A stretch of DNA of 7,126 nt from Ghiorsea sp. (GCA_030950765.1 JAUZQX010000068.1:1-7126); one strand, 5' to 3'; positions 1-6,907 are shown, numbered from the stretch's first letter. Program-made: numbers and translations. The notes: generated by a model from the letters alone, not told the origin.

Positions 1-1229
1 TCCAACTGTTTGAGTTGTTTGATGGTGTTTGTATGCTTGGAGATGTCAACCTTGGTTAGCCTTAGCAGCAATTCTTCTAACAAGCAGCCAAATGCGCGGA
101 CTTCTATTTTTTCTATGGCACCGCTGAGCTGCGCATCCATATGTTGGTATAGACTTGCTGCACCAAAATCACCTAAAATACATTCAGAATCATCGTTGAT
201 TAAGATATTATGACCGTATAAATCACCATGGGTAATGCCTCGCTGGTGCAAATGTGCTGCTGCGGATGCGATGGCGCGGGTGATGCTTAAGAGTTCAGAC
301 AAATGAAATTCTGCCGATGTATGGTATGTGTCTCGTGTGCAGGAATCTAGGCATGGCGGCTGTGCAAGGTTTTTAAAATCATCGGCAATAAGGGATAACA
401 ATAACCCGTCTTTTTGCTCAGGGTGCCCAGTAAGCTTACCAATGACTTCGACGAGGTTGTCGTGTTGACCAATATGCATGGAAGCAGACATTTCATCGGC
501 TGGAAAACCATCACTGGTGACCGCACCCTTAAATGCTTTAAGCGCGACTTCTAAATGATCCTGCCAGTAAGCATGAGAGATGATGCCCGATGCGCCTTCA
601 CCAAGCTTATGACCTACTTTCAAATCATCCCAATGGATTTCTGGCAAGGTATGCTCAGCCACTACGCTTTTGCAACAGGGATTGCCTGCAAATGCCAGCC
701 AAGAGAGTTTGGGAAGCTTGAGTAACCATTCTGGCAATGCTTCAAGTTTATTGGCTGATATTCTAAGGAGTTCAAGGTTAGTACACTTTGCCATCTCGAA
801 GGGCAGGGCTGTGAGTTGGTTGCCAGCTAACATGAGCTTTTGCAGTTGGGTGTTTTCACCTATTGAAGCAGGCATTGTTGGAATTTGATTGTCGGTTAAA
901 ATAAGCCAACGCAGTTTTTCTGGAAATGCATGTTCGGGTACATCAATGATACGATTAGCCTTAAAGCCAATCATTTCTAATGCGGGGCACTTGGCTAGAG
1001 AGCTTGGGAACACTTTAAAGTTGTTATCCGATAGAAATAGAATGCGCAGCTTTTTAAAGCGCCACATGTCATCGGGCAGTGTATCCAGTTGATTATTGGA
1101 TAAATCTAAAATTTCTAAGGTATCGACAAGTGTATATAAAGCTTGGGGAAATGATGTGAGCGCACACGCCAGGCTCACGCGTGGATGGTGACATAATAAA
1201 CCAGCTTCAAGTTCGGCGAGTGTATGCAT
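1..1229 (-). CDS. Leucine-rich-repeat protein fused to a eukaryotic-type protein kinase domain (3' end cut by window edge)
   Basis: The minus-strand frame is open from an ATG at 1229 to base 1, giving 409 full codons with no stop, so the C-terminus lies outside. About seven LRRs of 22-23 residues occupy residues 38-183, with the pattern LxxLxLxxNxLxxLP (for example LEILDLSNNQLDTLP at 38-52). A kinase fold follows from about residue 201: glycine loop GEGASG (210-215), Lys231 in VALK, a probable alpha-C Glu246, catalytic loop HGDLYGHN (334-341, Asp336 and Asn341) and DFG (354-356). The Arg of HRD is Gly, so this is a non-RD kinase. The usual alpha-F Asp is Glu376 in EVRAFG, only 22 residues after the DFG Asp, and no APE motif is visible. 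No signal peptide or membrane segment is seen, so it is probably cytoplasmic, phosphorylating Ser/Thr of an unknown protein, with the LRRs as the likely partner-binding surface. The start has AGGA 5 bases upstream and follows the 58-residue gene by 12 bases. Family identity is sure; substrate and activity are unknown. Confidence 0.93.
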   Translation of the reverse strand, partial: MHTLAELEAGLLCHHPRVSLACALTSFPQALYTLVDTLEILDLSNNQLDTLPDDMWRFKKLRILFLSDNNFKVFPSSLAKCPALEMIGFKANRIIDVPEHAFPEKLRWLILTDNQIPTMPASIGENTQLQKLMLAGNQLTALPFEMAKCTNLELLRISANKLEALPEWLLKLPKLSWLAFAGNPCCKSVVAEHTLPEIHWDDLKVGHKLGEGASGIISHAYWQDHLEVALKAFKGAVTSDGFPADEMSASMHIGQHDNLVEVIGKLTGHPEQKDGLLLSLIADDFKNLAQPPCLDSCTRDTYHTSAEFHLSELLSITRAIASAAAHLHQRGITHGDLYGHNILINDDSECILGDFGAASLYQHMDAQLSGAIEKIEVRAFGCLLEELLLRLTKVDISKHTNTIKQLKQL

Positions 1230-1234
1230 GCTGT

Positions 1235-1238
1235 TCCT
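1235..1238 (-). promoter_or_regulatory. Ribosome-binding site of the LRR-kinase gene
   Basis: AGGA lies 5 bases before the ATG at 1229, inside the 12-base gap after the stop of the 58-residue gene. It fixes this ATG as the start and argues that the LRR kinase is translated separately, although it shares the upstream gene's reading frame. Confidence 0.75.
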
Positions 1239-1241
1239 GCT

Positions 1242-1418
1242 TTAGGCTTTGTATTTGTAAATTGATGTTCTGTCACCGTGTTCATACCCGCTAATGACCA
1301 TTTCAGTTAGGGTATCATCAACGAGATTGTCATTGATATCGCGCTCTAAAATTAGCGTCATATCTGTGCTGCTAAGCGTTGTTTCTTGCCCAGTCTTTTT
1401 ATCAGTTTTTACAAACAT
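1242..1418 (-). CDS. Small acidic/polar protein of 58 residues, unrecognised, upstream partner of the LRR kinase
   Basis: An ATG at 1418 opens a 58-codon frame ending in TAA (1242-1244). I do not recognise the family. The protein starts MFVKTDKKTGQET and ends TSIYKYKA. It has no hydrophobic segment, signal peptide or cysteine; the middle (residues 19-40) is rich in Asp and Glu and both ends are basic. Thirteen of 58 residues are Ser or Thr. Support for a real gene is a strong AGGTGA 4 bases before the ATG, the 12-base spacing to the LRR-kinase start and the same strand. An operon with the kinase is likely, so it may be a partner, regulator or substrate, but nothing in the sequence shows which. 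It lies in the same frame as the kinase gene, separated by one stop and four sense codons. Confidence 0.7.
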   Translation of the reverse strand: MFVKTDKKTGQETTLSSTDMTLILERDINDNLVDDTLTEMVISGYEHGDRTSIYKYKA

Positions 1419-1553
1419 GTTTTCACCTTTTCAGAAATAAGGGGGAATACGACCCTTTTCATTATTTTAAATGGTACTCAAAAACCATATGCTAATGTAG
1501 AATAGTCATAAGCACGACTATATTTGATGTTACACTATCTGCGGTATAGGTGA
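1419..1553 (-). other. AT-rich intergenic region between the pldA-like gene and the small-ORF/LRR-kinase unit
   Basis: This 135-base gap must hold the end of the upstream unit and probably the promoter of the downstream one, but neither is clear. Two small dyads are visible: ATAGTC/GACTAT (1502-1507 with 1516-1521, 8-base loop), about 33 bases after the pldA-like stop, and AAGGG/CCCTT (1439-1443 with 1453-1457, 9-base loop) just before the ribosome-binding site. Neither is followed by a T-run on the minus strand, so neither is a convincing intrinsic terminator. No -35/-10 pair with good spacing stands out. TAAAAT within the AT-rich stretch near 1465-1475 is a possible -10 with no matching -35. 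Confidence 0.4.
1423..1428 (-). promoter_or_regulatory. Ribosome-binding site of the 58-residue gene
   Basis: AGGTGA lies 4 bases before the ATG at 1418. It is one of the best Shine-Dalgarno matches in the window and the main reason to accept so short a frame as a gene. Confidence 0.7.
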
Positions 1554-2552
1554 CTAATAATCGAAATCTATGCCTAAACCTATTGAATAATAGGGGGTTG
1601 AATAATCGGATAACCGCTCCATGGGCCCGTTGTGTATTTTTAGATACCAAGGGATACTCCATGAATCACTTTTAGAGCCTGATAATATGGTGATTTTCAA
1701 ATCAACGGATGCGTCGCTTAAACCTCTGTCGCCGACGGTGAAATCTAAGCCCATGCCAATAGAATCCAACACGCTTCTAAAAATAGGTTCATCAAATCGT
1801 TCTGTGAAGGAAAGGGTGATGCGGTCAAAATCACTGAATTTTGTTTGTGTTCCAGCGAGAGGTCCCCATGTGATGGATGCTTCTTCATCTTGTTGGAGGA
1901 CGTAGATTTTATAGCCAATGGAAAATGTGCCTTGGTCTGTTAATCCTTTGCCGCCCAAGGCTAGGGTGATGTAGTTGCCAGACCTGCTTAGGGCATCAAA
2001 GTATTCATGTTTACCTTGATTGTATTCAATTTGCGTGAGGTATTCACCTACAGTGTTTTTTAAGTCTGCACTAATGACTTGCCCATTGGATCTATGCTCA
2101 AAGTTAACGCCCCACCAGCCTATGGCTTGCGAAAGGTCTGTGTTTTCCCAAACAAAATGAATAGCAGGGTTGTTTAACCTATTAATGATGGGTTTGGAGG
2201 CGCGGACCGTATCATTGCCCGTTTCATACATATAAAAATCAAATGCGGTTGTATAACTTACAAAGAAATTCATGCCGCCGACATTTTGAGCGGGGCATAA
2301 GGTTTGTTTTAGAAACTTTCCTGGTTTATTGCTGCAATTAAAGAAGTCATAACGAAAGGAGAAATTGCCCGCCAAGGCTTTTTCATCACCGCCAGATGTT
2401 TGTTGTACAATTAATACTTCATTGTCCTTATAGGGGTGAAAACGCCCATTTTCGTCGGCATAAACATGAGAAAAGGGCAAAAAAAGTGTTAAAAGTATGA
2501 TGTTAAAAAACAACATGGGCGGAAGAGGGGACTTTATAGGTTTAATCTTCAC
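1554..2552 (-). CDS. pldA: Outer-membrane phospholipase A (OMPLA/PldA)-like beta-barrel protein
   Basis: The 332-residue product has a signal peptide with a Lys-rich start, a hydrophobic core (residues 13-28) and a likely cleavage after VYA (residue 32). OMPLA identity rests on HRSNGQ (His153, Ser155, Asn156), matching the HxSNG active-site motif of E. coli PldA (His142, Ser144), inside a WGVNFEH strand like its MGYNH. The C-terminal block 304-328 (NGPMERLSDY then SIGLGI) follows the family's GYGESLIDY...VGVG pattern. The chain ends in an aromatic residue within IGLGIDFDY, as outer-membrane barrels do. The family is Ca2+-dependent, dimerises and hydrolyses acyl esters of phospholipids in the outer leaflet. 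The third catalytic residue, Asn156 in E. coli, is not clearly aligned. The protein is longer than E. coli PldA (289). Cys73 and Cys86 could form a disulfide. The start is GTG, overlapping the previous gene by 11 bases. ATG at codon 13 has no ribosome-binding site and would remove the basic n-region. Confidence 0.85.
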   Translation of the reverse strand: MKIKPIKSPLPPMLFFNIILLTLFLPFSHVYADENGRFHPYKDNEVLIVQQTSGGDEKALAGNFSFRYDFFNCSNKPGKFLKQTLCPAQNVGGMNFFVSYTTAFDFYMYETGNDTVRASKPIINRLNNPAIHFVWENTDLSQAIGWWGVNFEHRSNGQVISADLKNTVGEYLTQIEYNQGKHEYFDALSRSGNYITLALGGKGLTDQGTFSIGYKIYVLQQDEEASITWGPLAGTQTKFSDFDRITLSFTERFDEPIFRSVLDSIGMGLDFTVGDRGLSDASVDLKITILSGSKSDSWSIPWYLKIHNGPMERLSDYSTPYYSIGLGIDFDY

Positions 2553-3099
2553 CTAACATAGCTTTTTTGAGGTCGCCATCGGCAGGTTTTTTGCCCAACC
2601 AAACGGCAAGTAAAGCATGTTGAAAATCTTCTCCTGCAATGCTGCCCGCAGGTTTACCATTGATGATGACAGCGGTTGTACCATCAGCATTAAAATTATA
2701 AGCCACCGTATCGCCTTTTTTCATGTCGCGGAAGAAGCTATTAAATTGATTCAACCTCGCTTGTAATTGCTCAAAGTTGGTTTTGCTATTTTTTTCAAAA
2801 CCTTTTGTCCAGCCATGGGTCAATTTATCTTTGCTCACTTCATCGTATAAAAAATACATCCAAACACGTTTGTTGGTTTTGCTGTTGATAGCTGTTTCTG
2901 CAGACTCGGTTTTACTTGGTAAATACAAGGCACCAATGTAAATATCAAAGAAAAATTTGGTGCGAACGCCCGCACCATTAAGCACCAATGTTTGCCCACC
3001 GACATTTGCTGTATCGGCAACTTGTACGCCTTCAACTTCAACAGCATGTGCATTTGTGACCAAACCCAAAATTAACCCAACCATCCATAATATTTTCAT
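2542..3099 (-). CDS. Secreted chalcone-isomerase-fold (Chalcone_3-like) protein
   Basis: The 185-residue product has a clear signal peptide (residues 1-19, MKILWMVGLI then a cut after AHA), giving a soluble periplasmic protein. The mature part matches the bacterial chalcone-isomerase-like family: VEVEG at its start and the signature LNGAGVRTKFFFDIYIGALY at 40-59, then LPSK, with alternating strands and a helical C-terminal half. In plants this fold includes chalcone isomerase and fatty-acid-binding proteins. Arg46 and Tyr54 fall about where the plant binders hold the fatty-acid carboxylate, by my recollected alignment. Bacterial members have no settled function, and isomerase activity should not be assumed. 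I chose ATG 3099 over the in-frame ATG 3120 because it has GGGAG 8 bases upstream and puts the signal peptide at the N-terminus; the longer form would add MDAGVLI. The stop overlaps the pldA-like GTG start, so the two are probably translationally coupled. Confidence 0.85.
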   Translation of the reverse strand: MKILWMVGLILGLVTNAHAVEVEGVQVADTANVGGQTLVLNGAGVRTKFFFDIYIGALYLPSKTESAETAINSKTNKRVWMYFLYDEVSKDKLTHGWTKGFEKNSKTNFEQLQARLNQFNSFFRDMKKGDTVAYNFNADGTTAVIINGKPAGSIAGEDFQHALLAVWLGKKPADGDLKKAMLGED

Positions 3100-3107
3100 G
3101 ATTAAGA

Positions 3108-3112
3108 CTCCC
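3108..3112 (-). promoter_or_regulatory. Ribosome-binding site that decides the start of the CHI-like gene
   Basis: GGGAG lies 8 bases before the ATG at 3099. The alternative ATG at 3120 has only a weak GGG upstream, so the shorter form is favoured. Confidence 0.65.
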
Positions 3113-3131
3113 GCATCCATTATTCAACCCG

Positions 3132-3148
3132 CTAACATATGATGTTAG
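3132..3148. repeat. Perfect 7-bp palindrome (CTAACAT/ATGTTAG, 3-base centre), possible operator
   Basis: CTAACAT (3132-3138) and ATGTTAG (3142-3148) are perfect inverted copies around ATG. No T-run follows on either strand, so it is not an intrinsic terminator. Its right arm coincides with the candidate -10 box of the CHI-like gene, a usual place for a repressor operator. A short RNA hairpin in the mfd 3' region is the alternative. Confidence 0.45.
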
Positions 3149-3170
3149 TTCAAATGAAATGGTTTTACAA
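3142..3170 (-). promoter_or_regulatory. Candidate sigma-70-type promoter for the CHI-like/pldA-like pair
   Basis: On the minus strand TTGTAA (3165-3170) and TAACAT (3142-3147) are separated by exactly 17 bases; each matches 4 of 6 consensus positions. It would start transcription near 3135, leaving a leader of about 36 bases before the ATG at 3099. The gap after mfd is 97 bases with no clear terminator, so the pair may also receive read-through from mfd. Predicted by eye only. Confidence 0.4.
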
Positions 3171-3196
3171 TGCGAAGGGCATTTTAAGATGTATTT

Positions 3197-6100
3197 TTAG
3201 CTGATGATTTCATCCAAAAAGTCAGACGTTTGTTGTAAACGGGCACGTTTTTCTGCCTTGGTTAATAACGTGAGCTGACCATCTGGGGTGAGGCGAAAAC
3301 GATTGGGTTCTTGTTGTACCCGTTGCATCAATGCCATGGGTTCGATCGGTGATTTCTCGGTGAATGTAAAACGTACACCACTTGGCAAGGCATCAACTGC
3401 TTTGAGGTGTAGCTTTTGCGCCCGCCAGCGAATACGTGCATTCTCCAAACAATACAAAGCTTCATCGGGCAGTTTACCAAACCTGTCTGTTAACTCTTCA
3501 AACAACATCGAAACTTGCTCATCGCTTTCAACACGTGCAATGCGGCGATACAACGCCAAACGCTCACCAATTTGTGGTACGTAATCAGGTGGTAATATGG
3601 CATTGAGACTCATTTCCACTTCCACAGCATCATGTGTAATCATGGGTTTGCCTTTGGCCTCTGCCACGGCTTTAGATAACATATCCATGTATAAGTCTAA
3701 ACCTACGGCATCCATACGACCGCTTTGTTCTGAGCCTAGCAGATTACCTGCGCCGCGTATTTCCATGTCTTGTCGGGCAATCATAAAACCAGCGCCTAAT
3801 TCCGAATGCTCGGCAATGGCTTGCAATCTATCTCTGGCATCGGGTGTCATGGCTCTGGGGTCAGGAGTGAATAAATAGGCGTAGGCTTGGCGATGTGAGC
3901 GACCCACACGACCACGAATTTGATGCAATTGTGATAAACCCAACATGTCTGCGCGTTCCACCAACAAAGTATTGGCATTGGCAACATCCAAGCCTGATTC
4001 GACAATGGTGGTGCAAACAAGCACATGCAATCGACCTTCATAAAAATCCATCATTTGTTTATCTAGCTCGGCTGGCGACATTTGTCCGTGGGCAATACCA
4101 ACTTGTGCTTCAGGAATATCTTCTCGCAATCTATCGGCAATGCGGTGTATGCTTTTGACATGGTTGTGCAAATAATAGACCTGCCCACCACGGTATAACT
4201 CGCGACGAATTGCCTCATTGACCAAATGCACATCATATTGGCAAACCATGGTGCGAATCGGTTCACGTTCGGCAGGCGGTGTGCTGATAATGGAGACTGA
4301 GCGTAAACCTGAAAGGGTTTGATGCAAGGTGCGTGGAATAGGTGTGGCGGTTAGGGTTAATAGTGCTACGGTGGCATGTAGTTTCTTCAGTTGTTCTTTG
4401 TGTTTCACACCAAATCGTTGCTCTTCATCGACAATCACCATACCCAAATCAGCAAAGTCCGATTGGCAGGATAACAATCTATGCGTACCAACAACCACAC
4501 GAATATCACCGTTTTTCAAACCATCAATAATCGTATTACTTTCCTTTTTCCCCTGTAAACGTGACAAAAGAGCCACTTTTAAACCTAATCCTGAAAACCT
4601 ATCGCTAAATGCAGCTGCATGTTGGGTGGCAAGCACTGTGGTGGGGGCAAGAATCGCGACTTGTTTACCCGAGCGAGCCACGGCAAAGGCAGCCCGCATA
4701 GCAACTTCTGTTTTACCAAAACCAACATCGCCGCAAATCACTCTGTCCATGGGTGCAGCTTTGCTTAAGTCATCAAGTGTGGCTTCAATGGCTTGCAGTT
4801 GCTCATCGGTTTCTTCAAAGGGAAAGCGGGCACAAAAAGTATCGTAATCTTCTTGGAAATCAGCGATATGAATCGGTGTACGTTTGGCTTGGCTGCGCGC
4901 TGCATCAATGGCAATCAATTCATGTGCCATTGCCAGTAAATCTTTTTTGACGCGCTCGCGGGTCTTCTTCCACTTGTCTGAGCCAAGTTTATTCAGCGGC
5001 GGATTATCGTCACCCGTATAACGGTGCAGTCTATCCAACTCTTCCACAGGTAAATAAATGCTGGTGCCACCTGCATATTCAATGTGCAAAAAGTCGGACA
5101 ACACATCTTCATCGTCCATCGCCACAAGCCCTTTGTAGCGGCCTACACCATGGTCTTCATGCACCACAGGGTCGCCAGCTTTAAGCTCTTGCAATGAGCT
5201 GAATAAATCAGCACGAATCGTTACTGCACTTTTGCGGCGGCGTGGCAAACGTTGCCCGAGCAACTCTTGCCCTGTTAAAACAATTTTCTTCTCATCTTCA
5301 AGAATAAACCCAGCTTCCAAATAGCCCAATGAAGTAACAACTTTTTTATTCAGCCAGTCGTACAAACCTTTAACTTCATAAATGTTCTTAGACAGCGGGC
5401 TGCATACATCCAACATGCGGGCTTGTTGACCCATGCTGTGTGCGACCAGCATCAATTTCCAATCATCATCCAGTCTTTTTTGCAACCAATCCAGCATGGC
5501 TTGCACAGGTTTAGGTGATGACTGCCAACGGATAATGCTTGGTGCCGCTTGAATATGGGCTTCGGTTTCCAGATGTAAGACTTGTGTGCTGGTATCCAGC
5601 GCATAAAGCTCTTGTGGTGCAATGGATGGTTCACCATTCATCTTGACCATTTCATATTGCCCACGCACTTGCTCGGCAAAGCTTAGTTGTTTTTCCTCTA
5701 AGCTAGCTACACTGTAGATTTGTGCAGATTTGGGTAGATAATCAGGTAATCGTGCTGTTTCAGGGTAGGTCAGTGGTAATAAAGCTTCAATACCAGGGTG
5801 TAAACGTCCTTTTTGTACGGCTGAAAGCATAGGGTGGGTGCGATGTTGCGGAAAACGTGCACGAAATGCAGCGGAAAAGGTTTCTACACCTTGCCCATCT
5901 AAAATCACTTCACGTACAGGAACTGATGTGAATTCATCCAAATGTTCAGCTGAACGTTGGGTTTCAGGGTCAAAATAACGAATGGATTCAATTTCATCAT
6001 CAAACAAATCAAGGCGTAGTGGTTTTTCTTCGGTGGCAGGCCAAATATCCAATAGACCACCACGCATGGCAAACTCGCCCTGCACCAATACCCGTTCGGC

Positions 6101-6553
6101 AGCTTGCATGCCTGATTCAGCAAGCTGGGTGGTGAGTTTGGCAATATCTAGGCGTTGCCCAACTTTTAACTGCCAAACATGCGCTGCCACGGTATGCGCC
6201 GGTGCAATGCGATGCAGCCATGCTGGCAAGGATGTAATCAGAATGCCTTGTGGTTTGGGTTCATGTAACAATCTACCCAAAGTGGCAAAACGTTCACCGA
6301 CTATGCCATGGTGTGGGCTTACTCTATCATATGGCAAGACTTCCCAAGCAGGGAAACGCCATAATAATTCGGGTTTATCTTGGAGGAAAAAAGATAATTC
6401 TTCGGCTAAAATACGATAAGAACGCACATCAGGACAAATCCATACATGCAGGCGGCTGCTCTTTTTGGCGCGTTTGGCTAAGTCATAAGCCAAACCCACT
6501 TGAGAAAGATTGGCAGATAGGTATTCAGGTGTGGTGGTGTTTTCTGGTGACAT
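3197..6553 (-). CDS. mfd: Transcription-repair coupling factor Mfd
   Basis: The 1118-residue protein is full length (E. coli 1148). Mfd binds RNA polymerase stalled at a lesion, uses ATP-driven translocation to push it off and recruits UvrA for excision repair. Domains in order: N-terminal UvrB-like module, with the UvrA-contact region around 159-200 (GEFAMRGGLLDI then LDLFDDEIESIRYF); RNA-polymerase interaction domain around 455-520 (VVHEDHGVGRYKG, 463-475); helicase motor with Walker A GDVGFGKT (608-615), DEEQ (709-712), TATPIPRTL (735-743), VESGLD (851-856) and motif VI RGRVGRS (880-886); the TRG translocation motif just after (DMEIRGAGNLLGSEQSG, 929-945); and C-terminal domain 7 (about 985-1118), which masks the UvrA site. 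The ATG at 6553 is the first possible start, since an in-frame TAA (6563-6565) lies four codons upstream. It follows the DUF1456 stop by 9 bases with no strong Shine-Dalgarno, suggesting translational coupling. All motor motifs are intact. Confidence 0.98.
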   Translation of the reverse strand: MSPENTTTPEYLSANLSQVGLAYDLAKRAKKSSRLHVWICPDVRSYRILAEELSFFLQDKPELLWRFPAWEVLPYDRVSPHHGIVGERFATLGRLLHEPKPQGILITSLPAWLHRIAPAHTVAAHVWQLKVGQRLDIAKLTTQLAESGMQAAERVLVQGEFAMRGGLLDIWPATEEKPLRLDLFDDEIESIRYFDPETQRSAEHLDEFTSVPVREVILDGQGVETFSAAFRARFPQHRTHPMLSAVQKGRLHPGIEALLPLTYPETARLPDYLPKSAQIYSVASLEEKQLSFAEQVRGQYEMVKMNGEPSIAPQELYALDTSTQVLHLETEAHIQAAPSIIRWQSSPKPVQAMLDWLQKRLDDDWKLMLVAHSMGQQARMLDVCSPLSKNIYEVKGLYDWLNKKVVTSLGYLEAGFILEDEKKIVLTGQELLGQRLPRRRKSAVTIRADLFSSLQELKAGDPVVHEDHGVGRYKGLVAMDDEDVLSDFLHIEYAGGTSIYLPVEELDRLHRYTGDDNPPLNKLGSDKWKKTRERVKKDLLAMAHELIAIDAARSQAKRTPIHIADFQEDYDTFCARFPFEETDEQLQAIEATLDDLSKAAPMDRVICGDVGFGKTEVAMRAAFAVARSGKQVAILAPTTVLATQHAAAFSDRFSGLGLKVALLSRLQGKKESNTIIDGLKNGDIRVVVGTHRLLSCQSDFADLGMVIVDEEQRFGVKHKEQLKKLHATVALLTLTATPIPRTLHQTLSGLRSVSIISTPPAEREPIRTMVCQYDVHLVNEAIRRELYRGGQVYYLHNHVKSIHRIADRLREDIPEAQVGIAHGQMSPAELDKQMMDFYEGRLHVLVCTTIVESGLDVANANTLLVERADMLGLSQLHQIRGRVGRSHRQAYAYLFTPDPRAMTPDARDRLQAIAEHSELGAGFMIARQDMEIRGAGNLLGSEQSGRMDAVGLDLYMDMLSKAVAEAKGKPMITHDAVEVEMSLNAILPPDYVPQIGERLALYRRIARVESDEQVSMLFEELTDRFGKLPDEALYCLENARIRWRAQKLHLKAVDALPSGVRFTFTEKSPIEPMALMQRVQQEPNRFRLTPDGQLTLLTKAEKRARLQQTSDFLDEIIS

Positions 6554-6562
6554 ATTCAGGCT

Positions 6563-6907
6563 TTAATCGTTTTTAGCATCTCGAAGGGCGAGCTGTGCTT
6601 CGGCAACCAAGCTTTCTAATTCCACCAACACATCAGCATTACTGTTTGTAATCAGATTTTCCAGACCTTGCGGTACAAGGTTTGGTTCATCAACATCACC
6701 ACGCCAATAAACAATTAAGCCATTCATAAATGCTTCAAGTTGTTCATCACTCATTTTTTCATAGTTCTTGTTTTTTGCACCCGCAGACAAGGCTTTAATG
6801 GCACTACTGCTTAGCTCCAAACCACCCAAGGCAAAGATGTCTTTGATTTCAAACTGCTTCAAACCATTGGCAATACAAACTTTCTTATATACAACATTAT
6901 TTTTCAT
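6563..6907 (-). CDS. DUF1456 (YehS-like) protein, single-repeat form
   Basis: The 114-residue product matches the DUF1456 pattern seen in the second half of E. coli YehS: NNVVYKKVCIANGLK at 3-17 against NNIVLKKLRIAFSLK, then EIKDIFAL (20-27), KNKNYEKMSDEQLEAFMNGL at 45-64 against hKNFrECgDQfLRyFLrGL. E. coli YehS is about 155 residues with two such units; this protein has one, followed by an acidic tail (residues 70-114) that is probably helical. Function is unknown; no catalytic motif, signal peptide or membrane segment is seen, so it should be cytoplasmic. The ATG at 6907 is secure because an in-frame TAG lies four codons upstream and the domain begins at residue 3, although no strong ribosome-binding site precedes it. 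It sits 9 bases before mfd, so the two are very likely co-transcribed. Recognised from memory of the family pattern. Confidence 0.75.
   Translation of the reverse strand: MKNNVVYKKVCIANGLKQFEIKDIFALGGLELSSSAIKALSAGAKNKNYEKMSDEQLEAFMNGLIVYWRGDVDEPNLVPQGLENLITNSNADVLVELESLVAEAQLALRDAKND

Noticed and set aside
670..1092. Two adjacent plus-strand frames (670-888 and 889-1092)
   Set aside because: They are antisense to the LRR-coding part of the kinase gene; the repeat periodicity explains their openness.
1439..1457. AAGGG/CCCTT hairpin as an intrinsic terminator
   Set aside because: The stem is 5 bp with a 9-base loop. The T-rich flank lies on the plus strand, where no gene ends, and the minus-strand side sits just before a ribosome-binding site.
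2542..3120. Longer form of the CHI-like protein starting at ATG 3120
   Set aside because: It adds seven residues before the signal peptide and has a poorer ribosome-binding site than ATG 3099.
3169..3183. AATGC/GCATT dyad as mfd terminator
   Set aside because: Only 5 bp, AT-rich, no T-run on the minus strand, and it overlaps the candidate -35 box.
4329..4847. Plus-strand frame of 172 codons, and the 5982-6419 frame of 145 codons
   Set aside because: Both are antisense to well-conserved helicase and UvrB-like parts of mfd, with Ser/Cys/Pro-rich composition typical of shadow frames.
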